DNA of 64,000 nt. It comes from Limosilactobacillus reuteri (lineage in GTDB: Bacteria; Bacillota; Bacilli; Lactobacillales; Lactobacillaceae). Below the pieces are notes generated by a model that was not told the DNA's origin, made no database searches, and saw nothing but the letters and a program-made list of their open reading frames with translations. The position numbers were made by a program, and so were the translations under genes. Positions within the stretch are counted from its first letter, which is position 1. Each line of letters opens with the position of its first letter. Of the stretch, positions 19,732 to 29,143 are shown in pieces. The stretch lies in NCBI RefSeq assembly GCF_020784725.1, contig NZ_JAJGTZ010000023.1, positions 62,001-126,000 of the forward strand, given 5' to 3'.

Positions 19732-20511
19732 TTAATCACCTTCTTCGACAACCGGCTTTAGCTTTGCAATAAACATATTTTGAATTTCTGGAAATTCGCC
19801 TAATCCCTTCAATACAGGATGGGCAGTTATTCCATTCTCTTTTAAGATGCTCTTCCAAGATTTCGAATCATCCGAAGCCATATCATTATGAGCATGGTTT
19901 CCTGCAACCATCATTAATGGCTGTAAATAAACCTTATTAATATGAGCATGGCGAAGACGCTTAATTTCGTTATTAATATCTGGATAACTTTCTACTGCAC
20001 CTACATAACTTTTTGAACCATATAACATATGATCCAAGCAAGCATAAGTTGTAAAAGCACTATGCGCTGTTCCGTGGCCCATCCATAAAACGGCTTTCCC
20101 AGATGGTAAATATTCACTTTGCTTCTGTAGGAATACAACTAAGTGTTGAAAATCTTCAAACGTCTCTAATAAAGGCGCTGTTACTTTAATTTTCAAAAAT
20201 TTTTCTTTATAACGATTAACCGCATCACATACTAAGTTATATTCAATCCCTGGAATAACATGTAAAGATTGGACATATACTTCTGTGTATCCCTGATCAC
20301 GTAATTTTGACAGTGCTGTATCGACATCATCAATTCGAATTCCTTCATTTTTTTCAATTCGTTGCCGAACGATTCTAGATGTAAATGCCCTAAAGACGTC
20401 ATAATCTGGAAACGCAGCCCCAATCGCTTTTTCTGTAGCTCCGATTGTTTTTTGTCGTGTTTCTGGAAATGTTGTTCCAAAACTTACTGCCAAAATTGCC
20501 TTTTTAGTCAT
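19732..20511 (-). CDS. cbiK: CbiK, sirohydrochlorin cobaltochelatase
   Basis: Inserts Co2+ into sirohydrochlorin, opening the early-cobalt (anaerobic) route. At 259 residues it is the long CbiK form, not CbiX. It has SFGTTFPETR near residue 10, the metal-site segments WMGHGTAHS (His near 145) and GAVESYP (Glu near 175), and MVAGNHAHNDM (His near 205), matching the Salmonella CbiK His-Glu-His set. It is coupled to cobA/hemD by an 8-base overlap with AGGAGG. Confidence 0.93.
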   Translation of the reverse strand: MTKKAILAVSFGTTFPETRQKTIGATEKAIGAAFPDYDVFRAFTSRIVRQRIEKNEGIRIDDVDTALSKLRDQGYTEVYVQSLHVIPGIEYNLVCDAVNRYKEKFLKIKVTAPLLETFEDFQHLVVFLQKQSEYLPSGKAVLWMGHGTAHSAFTTYACLDHMLYGSKSYVGAVESYPDINNEIKRLRHAHINKVYLQPLMMVAGNHAHNDMASDDSKSWKSILKENGITAHPVLKGLGEFPEIQNMFIAKLKPVVEEGD

Positions 20512-21898
20512 GCATAAATTCCTCCTTGACCTGAATAACTGTCTTCTTTACGTCTGGTGGACATATAACCACATGACCAAAGCCAGCTTGAATTGCAGCT
20601 TGTTGAACTTTTTTCCCCATTGTAAATGCTTTTAACATTGATACTTGTGATAGCTGTTCTTTGCTTAATGAAGCTAAAAAGTCATTTATACTAGCAGTAC
20701 TTGGAAAAATGACAGCACTGAATTCTTTAAGGTCAAACGGTAACACAAGCGACCGTTTCTTCTTTTCATATAAGCTAAGAAAAGTTCCAATACTATATGT
20801 TGGTTTACTGCCACCAATTTCAATGGTTCTTTTCACTGGTATATCTTGCGGCATATCTGTTATTGCTAAGATCCCTGTTTTCTGTAATACCTGAGCCACT
20901 CGATGATTACCAGTAATAATTTTTTTACCTATAAGTTGTCGAACATCAATACCATTCTTTATTAAGAGGGTAATAAATTGATGATAAGCAAGGACATCAT
21001 CCACAATAATCGCATCGTATTCATCGACGGAAGGAAGAGTCACTTCTAATGGCTCGATTAAAGCACGCTGGTAAAAGTCAGCAGTTGCACCTAAATCTTC
21101 TAATGAATTAAAAAGGCGTTGATGTTCACTAAAAGGAATTAATAAATGCACACCGGTCAATGGTTTATTGATATTTAATTGCTTACTCAATTTAACAACT
21201 TGACCTACAACAATTAATGCTGGCGATGAAAGTTGATGTCGAGCAACCAATTCATTGATATTTTCCAAATTGCCAATAACCATCTTTTGTCGCCATTGAG
21301 TAGCCCACTGTATTATTGCTACAGGTGTTTGCGATGACCTACCATGTTCGACTAACTGTTGACAAATATTGGGGAGTTGTGCCATTCCCATCAAAAAGAC
21401 GATTGTTCCTTCTTGGTGAGCAATATTTTCCCAGTCCAGTTGCTGACCATTCTTTTTATGATGACCAGTGATAATATGAAAGCTTGAAGCATAGTCACGG
21501 TGAGTTATGGGAATCCCTGCTGCAGCTAGCCCAGCAATTGCACTAGTAATCCCTGGAATAACTTCAAAGTTAACATCACACTGTTGTAATACCTGTGCCT
21601 CTTCACCACCTCGGCCAAAGACATAAGGATCCCCAGCTTTTAGTCGAACGACCTTTTTGCCTTGCTTAGCATAATCAACTAACATTTCATTGATTTTTGA
21701 CTGCTTAACCTTATGATGTAGGGGTAATTTTCCAACATCGATCAATTCCGCCTCATTATTTGTAAATGCTAATAATGAAGGATCAATTAACCGGTCATAC
21801 AAGACAACATCCGCTTCATTTAATCGCCGCTTGCCAATTAACGTTAATAATTCTGGATTACCCGGTCCAGCACCTAGAAGTGTTACTCTACCATTCAT
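20504..21898 (-). CDS. cobA: CobA-HemD fusion: uroporphyrinogen-III C-methyltransferase plus HemD-like domain
   Basis: Residues 1 to about 235 form a complete SAM uroporphyrinogen-III methyltransferase (GAGPGNPELLTLIGKR near residue 9, GDPYVFGRGGEE near 84, GITSAIAGLAAAGIP near 114), making precorrin-2. Residues from about 245 to 464 resemble uroporphyrinogen-III synthase, with segments such as SAVIFPSTASINDF and FTMGKKVQQAAIQAGF. Such fusions are known in Firmicutes. A separate hemD lies at 7190-7900, so one of the two may be redundant or specialised. It overlaps cbiJ by 11 bases. Confidence 0.9.
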   Translation of the reverse strand: MNGRVTLLGAGPGNPELLTLIGKRRLNEADVVLYDRLIDPSLLAFTNNEAELIDVGKLPLHHKVKQSKINEMLVDYAKQGKKVVRLKAGDPYVFGRGGEEAQVLQQCDVNFEVIPGITSAIAGLAAAGIPITHRDYASSFHIITGHHKKNGQQLDWENIAHQEGTIVFLMGMAQLPNICQQLVEHGRSSQTPVAIIQWATQWRQKMVIGNLENINELVARHQLSSPALIVVGQVVKLSKQLNINKPLTGVHLLIPFSEHQRLFNSLEDLGATADFYQRALIEPLEVTLPSVDEYDAIIVDDVLAYHQFITLLIKNGIDVRQLIGKKIITGNHRVAQVLQKTGILAITDMPQDIPVKRTIEIGGSKPTYSIGTFLSLYEKKKRSLVLPFDLKEFSAVIFPSTASINDFLASLSKEQLSQVSMLKAFTMGKKVQQAAIQAGFGHVVICPPDVKKTVIQVKEEFMHD

Positions 21899-22646
21899 TG
21901 TTTTCCTCCAAGTACTTCTCCAATTCCTGTAAACTTGAAACCATGTGTGGATAGTTTATTTTTGGTCGACGAATAATTATGCAAGGAATTCCTAATTGTT
22001 GACAAGCACCTATCTTTTCTTGAACTCCACCTTGGCGACCACTCTCTTTTGTCACCACAATTTTTGCATTAGCATGTTTAAATAATTCTATATTTAAGGC
22101 TCTTGAAAACGGACCTTGGATGGCATCAATTTGCGAAGCGATGAAACCAGCATTAGTTAGTTTTTCCATTACTTTAGTTGTTGGCAAAACGCGGACATGC
22201 AAGCGATCAACTCCTAATTGCTCAGCATAGGCAGAGGCAGTTTTACTCCCAGTTGACAAATATATTTTTCCTTTTACCTTCTTTAATATCTGACACGCTT
22301 CTTCTAGTGAATTAACCAGTTTAAGATTTGCATCTTTACTGTAACTATTTGGGCGTTCAAATCTTAAATATGGAATCTTAAGGCTTTGCGCTTCATTAAT
22401 TGCTAATTCTGAAATTACCCGGGCAAAGGGATGGGTTGCGTCTAAAATAAGTTTAATATGGTGGTCACGACAGAATGAGGAGAAATTCTCAGTAGTGAAG
22501 GTAATTTTAATAACATTTTCCCCATGTTTCGCCGCTAACTCAGCTCCATAATCACTAATAACCGAGATAATGAATGGAACTTTTGCATCACTTAATTTAT
22601 CCGCTACCTCTAAGCTTTCAGTTGTGCCACCTAATAGTAAAATCAT
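21888..22646 (-). CDS. cbiJ: CbiJ, cobalt-precorrin-6A reductase
   Basis: Reduces cobalt-precorrin-6A to 6B. It starts with the Rossmann-like MILLLGGTTESLEVAD, contains DATHPFARVIS near residue 68 and the C-terminal VVTKESGRQGGVQEK segment diagnostic of CbiJ/CobK. The 252-residue length is standard. Its ATG overlaps the cbiH stop (ATGA). Confidence 0.93.
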   Translation of the reverse strand: MILLLGGTTESLEVADKLSDAKVPFIISVISDYGAELAAKHGENVIKITFTTENFSSFCRDHHIKLILDATHPFARVISELAINEAQSLKIPYLRFERPNSYSKDANLKLVNSLEEACQILKKVKGKIYLSTGSKTASAYAEQLGVDRLHVRVLPTTKVMEKLTNAGFIASQIDAIQGPFSRALNIELFKHANAKIVVTKESGRQGGVQEKIGACQQLGIPCIIIRRPKINYPHMVSSLQELEKYLEENNEW

Positions 22647-23368
22647 AGTGTATATCCTCGTGGGGTAATCATCCGTCCATCTTCAACATAAGTATTCTTA
22701 TTACCGACAATAACAATTGAGGTCATATTAATTTCTGTTTCATCAAGATCAGCAATCGTCGTTATCTTGTCGATTTCTTTTGGTCGTGCAACATCTTTCC
22801 CAATTCCAACAATTGTATCTGGAGATTTATATTTCAAGATAATATCGAGGGCTTTTCGTAAATGATGCGGACGACCTTTACTTCGTGGATTATAGAGACA
22901 AATTACAAAATCTGCTTTAGCTGCAGCATCGACACGTTCAGTAATAACTTCCCACGGCGTCATCAAGTCGCTCAAACTGATATGACAAAAATCATTCATT
23001 AATGGCGCACCTAAATGAGCAGCAGCTGCAATACTTGCTGTCACACCAGGAATCACTTTAATATCAATATGTTGATCCATTTTACCGGCAAGTTCCAAAA
23101 TCAAACCAGCCATCCCATAGATTCCAGCGTCCCCGCTAGAAATAATTGCAACATCTTTTCCGGTTGCGGCGATCTCAAGAGCTTTTTTACACCGTTCAAT
23201 TTCGCCTCGCATCCCGGTAACAACAAGTTCTTTCCCATCAATCATATCTTCAATTAACCGCACATAAGTTGCATACCCGACAATTGTATGTGTCTTTTCG
23301 ATTACTTCTCGTGCTTCTTCGGTCATCAATTCTTTTGATCCAGGTCCTAATCCAACTACATATAACAT
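22643..23368 (-). CDS. cbiH: CbiH, cobalt-precorrin-3B C17-methyltransferase
   Basis: SAM methylase for C17 methylation and ring contraction. It has YVVGLGPGSKELMTEEA at the start, SSGDAGIYGMAG near residue 78 and CLYNPRSKGRPHHL near 156, the last typical of CbiH/CobJ. The ATG at 23368 has AGGAGG eight bases upstream; an in-frame TTG two codons earlier is less likely. It ends in an overlap with cbiJ. Confidence 0.94.
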   Translation of the reverse strand: MLYVVGLGPGSKELMTEEAREVIEKTHTIVGYATYVRLIEDMIDGKELVVTGMRGEIERCKKALEIAATGKDVAIISSGDAGIYGMAGLILELAGKMDQHIDIKVIPGVTASIAAAAHLGAPLMNDFCHISLSDLMTPWEVITERVDAAAKADFVICLYNPRSKGRPHHLRKALDIILKYKSPDTIVGIGKDVARPKEIDKITTIADLDETEINMTSIVIVGNKNTYVEDGRMITPRGYTL

Positions 23369-23380
23369 TTTCAATTCCTC

Positions 23381-24436
23381 CTAAACTTCATGTAAGCGGC
23401 TAAGCGCCAGTGTAATTTCATGATTTGCATACCGTTGTGTTACATTCCGTTCTCCACTAGCATAATCAGCAGCAGCACACGCAACATTACCAACTCCCAC
23501 TGTCTTTTTTACAAAAGCAGATTCTGGATAATTTTGACTAGCTTCTTGTAACTCTGCAGCTGGATAAAATTCAGCTTCAATTCCTAAGGTTGTTGCTAAA
23601 TATTGAATTGCTCCCTCATGCCTTTTAATATCAATTGATGCTACCTTAATGAATGATTTCCACAACAATTGATGTTGTTGGCAAAATTCTGTAAATGCTT
23701 GTTGCATCATTGCAGTTGTGATATCTTTTCTGCACCCAATTCCTAAGATATTTACCCGAGGGACTACATGAATCACATCAGAACTTTTAGAAAAACCAGT
23801 GTGATCTGAAACAATAATCAATGGTATTCCCGGTTCATGGTCTTTAATCCTAGTTAATACCTTAAATCCACTGAACTGGTTAATATATCGGGTTAAGTAC
23901 GGCTCAATAAAGAGCTCCACAACTTTTCCTTCTGCTAAGCGACGATTGATTGCTTTTGTATTTTCTTTAAAGTTGGGGTACCATCCATTGACCTTTTTAG
24001 CCAAAATATCCAACGACTGAACTTTTTCTGTGTCAGTTGCGGTTGTAATTACTGGTTCTGATCCCATTAATCTAGCAATCAACCTTGTCCATTCATTAGC
24101 TCCACCGACATGTCCAGAAAGTAAACTAATAACATGCTGTGCCTTTTCGTCCATTACAATAACTGCTGGATCAATTGTTTTATCAATAATCACATCAGCC
24201 AATGCGCGAACTACAATTCCCGTTGCCATAATGCAAACGATACAATCATATTTTTTAAAAAGATGGTGGATTGTTGCAGTAAAAGCACCTCGTGAATAAT
24301 AGTTTTCATCATCTTGAGCTAAGCGTTGAGGTAAAACAAGGTCTACTTTATATCCCTGCTTTTTTACCCGGCTTTGCAAACTTCTTGCCATCGAAGCACC
24401 ACCCTGGGTTAAAGCAATCACAGCAAGATTTTTCAT
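23381..24436 (-). CDS. cbiG: CbiG, cobalt-precorrin-5A hydrolase
   Basis: Opens the delta-lactone of cobalt-precorrin-5A with loss of acetaldehyde. The central domain has CIVCIMATGIVVRALAD and LLSGHVGGANEWTR near residue 105, and the C-terminal domain has GIGCRKDITT near 230, both diagnostic. 351 residues. It lies two bases after cbiF. Confidence 0.94.
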   Translation of the reverse strand: MKNLAVIALTQGGASMARSLQSRVKKQGYKVDLVLPQRLAQDDENYYSRGAFTATIHHLFKKYDCIVCIMATGIVVRALADVIIDKTIDPAVIVMDEKAQHVISLLSGHVGGANEWTRLIARLMGSEPVITTATDTEKVQSLDILAKKVNGWYPNFKENTKAINRRLAEGKVVELFIEPYLTRYINQFSGFKVLTRIKDHEPGIPLIIVSDHTGFSKSSDVIHVVPRVNILGIGCRKDITTAMMQQAFTEFCQQHQLLWKSFIKVASIDIKRHEGAIQYLATTLGIEAEFYPAAELQEASQNYPESAFVKKTVGVGNVACAAADYASGERNVTQRYANHEITLALSRLHEV

Positions 24437-24438
24437 AA

Positions 24439-25200
24439 TTACTTACTCTTTTTCCGGAACATTGTACTGAAACCTGCGTCATATAAATGAGAATAATTAT
24501 ATTCATCACCTAAGAACTTACCAACCATAATCAATGCTGTCCGTCGAATGTCAGTATCATGAACTTTTTCAGCGATATCACTTAATGTTCCTCTAACGAT
24601 CTTTTCATCTGGCCAAGTTGCTTTATAGATAACGGCTGCTGGTGTGTCTTCCGGGTATCCTCCCTCTTCTAATTGCGAAACAACTTTCTTAATGCCTTGA
24701 ACAGACAAGAAAATCACCATTGAAGTTTGATGTTGTGCTAAAGACTTTAAGGATTCTTTCTCTGGCACAGGTGTCCGTCCTGCCATACGCGTAATAATTA
24801 CACTTTGCGCTACTTCGGGAACCGTATATTCTACGCCCATGCTTGACGCGGCACCGAGGAATGAACTAACACCAGGAACGCATTGGTACTTAATACCACG
24901 TTTTTTCATTTCTTCAATTTGCTCGCGAATCGAACCATAAATTGAGAAATCACCTGTTTGTAACCGGACAACTGATTTTCCATCTTTTACTGCTTCTTCC
25001 ATCCGGTCCACAATATCGTCTAGCGTCATTTTGGCGCTATCATATTTTTCAGCATCTACTTTACAGTAATTCAATAGATCTTTATTAATTAGCGATCCAG
25101 CATAGATTACAACATCAGCTGCCGCCAATAACTTGTATCCCTTTAACGTAATAAGGTCTGTTTCACCCGGACCAGCTCCTACAAAACTAACAATTGCCAT
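24439..25200 (-). CDS. cbiF: CbiF, cobalt-precorrin-4 C11-methyltransferase
   Basis: SAM methylase for C11. It starts [18 protein letters not shown], with [13 protein letters not shown] near residue 82, [14 protein letters not shown] near 108 and [10 protein letters not shown] near 188, the CbiF/CobM signature. 253 residues. It lies between cbiT and cbiG with its own AAAGGA ribosome site. Confidence 0.94.
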   Translation of the reverse strand: MAIVSFVGAGPGETDLITLKGYKLLAAADVVIYAGSLINKDLLNYCKVDAEKYDSAKMTLDDIVDRMEEAVKDGKSVVRLQTGDFSIYGSIREQIEEMKKRGIKYQCVPGVSSFLGAASSMGVEYTVPEVAQSVIITRMAGRTPVPEKESLKSLAQHQTSMVIFLSVQGIKKVVSQLEEGGYPEDTPAAVIYKATWPDEKIVRGTLSDIAEKVHDTDIRRTALIMVGKFLGDEYNYSHLYDAGFSTMFRKKSK

Positions 25201-25216
25201 AATTAATCAATCCTTT

Positions 25217-25771
25217 CTATTTTTTAGCATTAACGATAATTGTTGGATTATTTGGTTTAAAGAAATGCCCTTTCCCTAATTGGTGCCAACGCAATATACC
25301 AACCTCAACCATTTCAATTTTCTTGAAGCCTGCTGCTGTTAACAACTTTTCGACTTGCATTGCGTTTTCAAACAAAATAAAGTTCAGGACTATTGTTCCG
25401 TTAACTGTTAAATGTGTGCTAGCAAACTTAATAATTCCATCTAATTGTGCTCCGCTACCACCAACAAAAATTGCATCATATTTCTGATTAGGAATATCTT
25501 GAGGAGCGATTCCCTTGATTAAGTTGATATTATGTAAGTTAAACTTATTAATATTTTGTTCGATAATGTCAATTCCCGCAGTGTTCATTTCAATTGCTGT
25601 TACATTTAAATTTGGAAATTCGCGAGCCGCTTGAATACTGACACTTCCTGTTCCAGCCCCAACATCAAGAAAAGTATTTTTATCACTAAGTTCCAATTTA
25701 TCAATACTGATTGCTCGAACTTCTGATTTTGTCATTGGAACCTTATTTCTTAAAAATTCATCATCACGCAT
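25217..25771 (-). CDS. cbiT: CbiT, cobalt-precorrin-6B C15-methyltransferase (decarboxylating)
   Basis: Class-I SAM methyltransferase adding C15 methyl and removing the C12 acetate carboxyl. It begins MRDDEFLRNKVPMTK, then DVGAGTGSVSIQAA (SAM loop, near residue 37) and DAIFVGGSGAQLD near 100. The ATG at 25771 overlaps the end of cbiE by eight bases; the upstream in-frame ATG is within cbiE. CbiE and CbiT are separate genes here, where CobL has them fused. Confidence 0.93.
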   Translation of the reverse strand: MRDDEFLRNKVPMTKSEVRAISIDKLELSDKNTFLDVGAGTGSVSIQAAREFPNLNVTAIEMNTAGIDIIEQNINKFNLHNINLIKGIAPQDIPNQKYDAIFVGGSGAQLDGIIKFASTHLTVNGTIVLNFILFENAMQVEKLLTAAGFKKIEMVEVGILRWHQLGKGHFFKPNNPTIIVNAKK

Positions 25772-26366
25772 TTGTAATAACCACCACATTCATCTCATAT
25801 TTTCGTTGCTCAACCGTTGTTTCATCATATTGCGTTATTTTTTCATCTGGATAGCTTAGTCGTTCCCCAACATAAATTTTGCGGTGCAATCCCCGTTTCC
25901 TAATCTCTTGCCCAATTTCAAATGGTCCCAGTTGCTGATCAGTAACCATGCCGACTTTAGAATGTTGTAATAAAAAGTCGAAATCAGGGTTTCGCCCGTG
26001 ACTACTTGTTAAATAGCAATCATTCATTGACAATTTCAACTGGTGAAACATGTACTGAATAGAACTAATTCCGGGAACAATTTTTAGTTTTTGATTATGG
26101 ATGTTAGACGTTATCCAGGTCCCAATCCCATATAACAGTGGGTCTCCTGATGCTAATAACACATTATTTTGGCCTGGATGTTCTTCAAAATAAGTCTTCA
26201 AGGCTGCTAACCTTGGTAAAGCCATTTTCTTACTAGCAGGAACTGCAGGAATTGTCATTAGTTGCCGTTTTGAACCAATCACAACATCGGCTTTAGACAA
26301 ATATTTTGTCATCCCCTGCAAACGATAATTTTCATTACCAGGGCCAATTCCTAATACCACTATCAT
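25764..26366 (-). CDS. cbiE: CbiE, cobalt-precorrin-7 C5-methyltransferase
   Basis: SAM tetrapyrrole methylase for C5. It begins MIVVLGIGPGNENY and has LLASGDPLLYGIGTW near residue 72 and TSSHGRNPDF near 118. The ATG at 26366 overlaps the cbiD stop as ATGA; an upstream GTG (26372) sits too close to the ribosome site. About 200 residues. Confidence 0.93.
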   Translation of the reverse strand: MIVVLGIGPGNENYRLQGMTKYLSKADVVIGSKRQLMTIPAVPASKKMALPRLAALKTYFEEHPGQNNVLLASGDPLLYGIGTWITSNIHNQKLKIVPGISSIQYMFHQLKLSMNDCYLTSSHGRNPDFDFLLQHSKVGMVTDQQLGPFEIGQEIRKRGLHRKIYVGERLSYPDEKITQYDETTVEQRKYEMNVVVITNA

Positions 26367-27514
26367 TGCCACTCATCCTTAATCTCTTGTACGGGTTTAC
26401 TTGCCGCTAAAAAGCCAGTTTCTCGTGAAAAAATCACTGCATCAATTTCAATGTGTGGTTCCCGATGGGCTAAAAGTTTTTCTGTCCGTTTTTTAATTTT
26501 GTCAACAATAATTTGATAAACATCCTGATAGCCAGCTTGATTAATAAGTTTAATCATAGAAATAGTAGTTAAGCAGTTATTAATTTTTCGCAGAAATTCA
26601 GTCGGTACGCCACCCATTAATGCCAGATTTGCAACCATAACCTCTGCTCGTGCATCAGCATCTTTGCTATGCGTTGAAAAGATTCCTGCAGCAACTTTGA
26701 TCATTTTGCCAAGATCACCAACGATTAAGACTTTATTGAACTTTAAGCGTTGTGTTTCATGAAGAACATAACCAACAAAGTTACTCATTTGGACAATCTT
26801 ACCATCAACAATTCCTAGCTCATCTGTAGCAAAGTCTTCACCATAATTTCCTGGTACTAAAACAATTGCTTTATCACCTCGTTTACGGTGAATGTTCATT
26901 TCAATTGAAATTGAGTGCTTCCAACTTGATTCAGACATTGGAGTAACAACTCCACTGGTTCCTAGAATAGAAATTCCACCAACAATTCCAAGTCGCGGAT
27001 TGTAGGTTAATTTGGCTATTTTTTCGCCCTCTGGTACAGAAATAACAATGTTTACACCAAGATCAGGCCCTAACTCTTTTCGGGCCGCTTCTTTAATCAC
27101 GCGCCGTGGTGTAGGGTTAATCGCTGGCGTCCCCGGTTTATTTGCTAGTCCTTCTTTAGTTACGCGCCCGACTCCTTTTCCACCGTCTAAATGAATTTCA
27201 TTATCGGAACGTAAACTGACTGTGGCAAAGATAAGCGCTCCATCTGTTGCATCTTGATCATCACCACCATCTTTTTTTATGGCGCAACTGGCTGTTTTTT
27301 TATCAAAGTCAGTTTGCTCGACATCAAAGATCGCAATCTTTCCATTAGCAGCATGAACAGTAACTGTTTCTTGTGGTTCTTGATTCAACAAAGTCCTGAT
27401 AGCAGCTACAGTTGCCGCAGTAGCAGTGGTGCCGGTTGTAAAACCCTTTCGTAATTTTCGCCCATTGTAATAAACAAAATTATCCTCAGCGTTATTATTT
27501 GGTGTGGCGGCCAT
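26363..27514 (-). CDS. cbiD: CbiD, cobalt-precorrin-5B C1-methyltransferase
   Basis: Methylates C1 in the anaerobic pathway. The diagnostic LRKGFTTGTTATAATVAA lies near residue 22, with DGGDDQDATDGALI and GVGRVTKEGL following. The ATG at 27514 has AGGTGA at correct spacing; GTG/ATG starts slightly upstream are less well placed. It overlaps cbiC by about 20 bases. Confidence 0.94.
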   Translation of the reverse strand: MAATPNNNAEDNFVYYNGRKLRKGFTTGTTATAATVAAIRTLLNQEPQETVTVHAANGKIAIFDVEQTDFDKKTASCAIKKDGGDDQDATDGALIFATVSLRSDNEIHLDGGKGVGRVTKEGLANKPGTPAINPTPRRVIKEAARKELGPDLGVNIVISVPEGEKIAKLTYNPRLGIVGGISILGTSGVVTPMSESSWKHSISIEMNIHRKRGDKAIVLVPGNYGEDFATDELGIVDGKIVQMSNFVGYVLHETQRLKFNKVLIVGDLGKMIKVAAGIFSTHSKDADARAEVMVANLALMGGVPTEFLRKINNCLTTISMIKLINQAGYQDVYQIIVDKIKKRTEKLLAHREPHIEIDAVIFSRETGFLAASKPVQEIKDEWQ

Positions 27515-28178
27515 ACTCATCACCTAAATTCTTAATATCCATGTTATACATCACCGCATTAATAAGGGCTGCAGCAAGATTACTCCCCCCTTTTCGCCCT
27601 AGAGCAGCAATTGCGGGTATATCTGATTCATACAAAGCTTGCTTACTCTCAGCAGCTTCAACAAAGCCAACTGGAACACCAATTACAGCAGCCACTTTAA
27701 GTTGTCCATCATTAACGAGTTCAATGATTTTACAAAGAGCAGTTGGTGCATTTCCAACAATAAATATCTTTTCTCGTGGATCGTTAGCAGCAATTTCAAC
27801 AGCCGCCATTGAACGGGTAATTCCCTTTTCTTGGGCTAATTGAATTACCCGTGGATCCCGGATTAAGCAATGATAATCAACACCTAATTTATCAAGGCGC
27901 CGTTTGTTAATTCCTGATAAGGCCATTGTGGTATCGGTATAGATAACCCCGTGATTTAATAGGACATGTTTTAATTTATTTAATACATCATGCGTAAATT
28001 TCAAATTTTTCAAATAATCAAAATCTGCCGTCGTATGAATTGCCCTTTTGATTACTGCTTCTTGTAATGGACTATCAAATTTATAATGCGGATCAATTTT
28101 TTCGATCTCTTCTTGAATGATTTGAAAACTTCTGTCCGTTATTTTATGAGGTACTGTAATATAGCTTTCTTTTTCCAT
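27495..28178 (-). CDS. cbiC: CbiC, cobalt-precorrin-8 methylmutase
   Basis: Moves the C11 methyl to C12, giving cobyrinate. It has VIKRAIHTTADFDY near residue 42 (catalytic His in the family), DTTMALSGINKRRL, GNAPTALCKIIEL and GVPVGFVEAAESK near 170. The ATG at 28178 has GGAAGTG upstream; the in-frame TTG at 28193 overlaps cbiB. Confidence 0.95.
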   Translation of the reverse strand: MEKESYITVPHKITDRSFQIIQEEIEKIDPHYKFDSPLQEAVIKRAIHTTADFDYLKNLKFTHDVLNKLKHVLLNHGVIYTDTTMALSGINKRRLDKLGVDYHCLIRDPRVIQLAQEKGITRSMAAVEIAANDPREKIFIVGNAPTALCKIIELVNDGQLKVAAVIGVPVGFVEAAESKQALYESDIPAIAALGRKGGSNLAAALINAVMYNMDIKNLGDEYGRHTK

Positions 28179-28183
28179 TTTCT

Positions 28184-29143
28184 TCACTTCCAAACTATTA
28201 AGAATCGTATAAGTTCAAATCCACATAATCCCAAGAATGATGTAAGGTACAACATTGTAATCGTTCTTTTTAAATGCCAATTGGCAGCAATTACAAGATG
28301 ATCATTACCGATGTACGGTTTTTTTACTAATTCGCCAAAATAATAATGGGGACCACCTAATTGCAAATGTAAGGCGCCTGCAACAACCGCTTCACTAAAA
28401 GCACTATTAGGACTTAAATGTTTCTCGCAATCACGTTCACCTACAGCAATTGCCTCCCGAGTATCATCACGTAATAACCAGCTACTAATAATCAGTAATA
28501 ACCATGTGATTCGTGCTGGAATATAATTTGCAATATCATCAATTTGGGCAGACACTTTCCCAAAAGCGCGGTATTTTTCATTCTGATAACCAATCATTGA
28601 ATCTAAAGTATTTACGGCTTTATACATTATTCCTAAAACCGGACCACCAATTGCCAGAAAGAACAGTGGCGCGATTACACCATCACTAGTATTTTCAGCA
28701 ACCGTTTCAATCGTTGCTTTTGTTACCTCTTCAGCACTTAATTGATTAGTATCACGTCCAACAATCATTCCCACTTGGTGACGAGCTTTCTTTAAGTTAT
28801 TTTGCTTAAGGCTCTTCATAATTTTTTCTGCTTCAATCGCTAGTTGACGAGCGGAAATACAGGTATAACTCAGGTAAGTTCCAACGACCATGTACAAATA
28901 GTAATTAATTGATGCAATTTTCATGCCAACATACGTAATTAGTCCTGAGCCACCTACCGTTATTAACCAGGTTAATGCCCCAAGCCACTTTTTCTTTCTT
29001 GATGAGTAGTTGGGATGATTGAAACATTTTGTTAGCCATGCAATTAAGCACCCAATCGATTTAACTGGATGGGGCCATGAGTGGGGGTCTCCAAGTAAGA
29101 GGTCCAGGAAAAATGCAAGCAAAATCATAATGAAAATGTTCAT
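28184..29143 (-). CDS. cbiB: CbiB, adenosylcobinamide-phosphate synthase
   Basis: Membrane enzyme attaching the aminopropanol arm (from CobD) to adenosylcobyrate. 319 residues with several hydrophobic helices; it shows LLLGDPHSWPHPVKSIG at the start, ETVAENTSDGVIAPLFF near residue 136, and YKAVNTLDSMIGY near 167. Its ATG overlaps the cbiA stop (ATGA). Confidence 0.95.
   Translation of the reverse strand: MNIFIMILLAFFLDLLLGDPHSWPHPVKSIGCLIAWLTKCFNHPNYSSRKKKWLGALTWLITVGGSGLITYVGMKIASINYYLYMVVGTYLSYTCISARQLAIEAEKIMKSLKQNNLKKARHQVGMIVGRDTNQLSAEEVTKATIETVAENTSDGVIAPLFFLAIGGPVLGIMYKAVNTLDSMIGYQNEKYRAFGKVSAQIDDIANYIPARITWLLLIISSWLLRDDTREAIAVGERDCEKHLSPNSAFSEAVVAGALHLQLGGPHYYFGELVKKPYIGNDHLVIAANWHLKRTITMLYLTSFLGLCGFELIRFLIVWK

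Noticed and set aside
27499-27843. 114-codon plus-strand frame opposite cbiC
   Set aside because: Antisense shadow of a strongly conserved gene.
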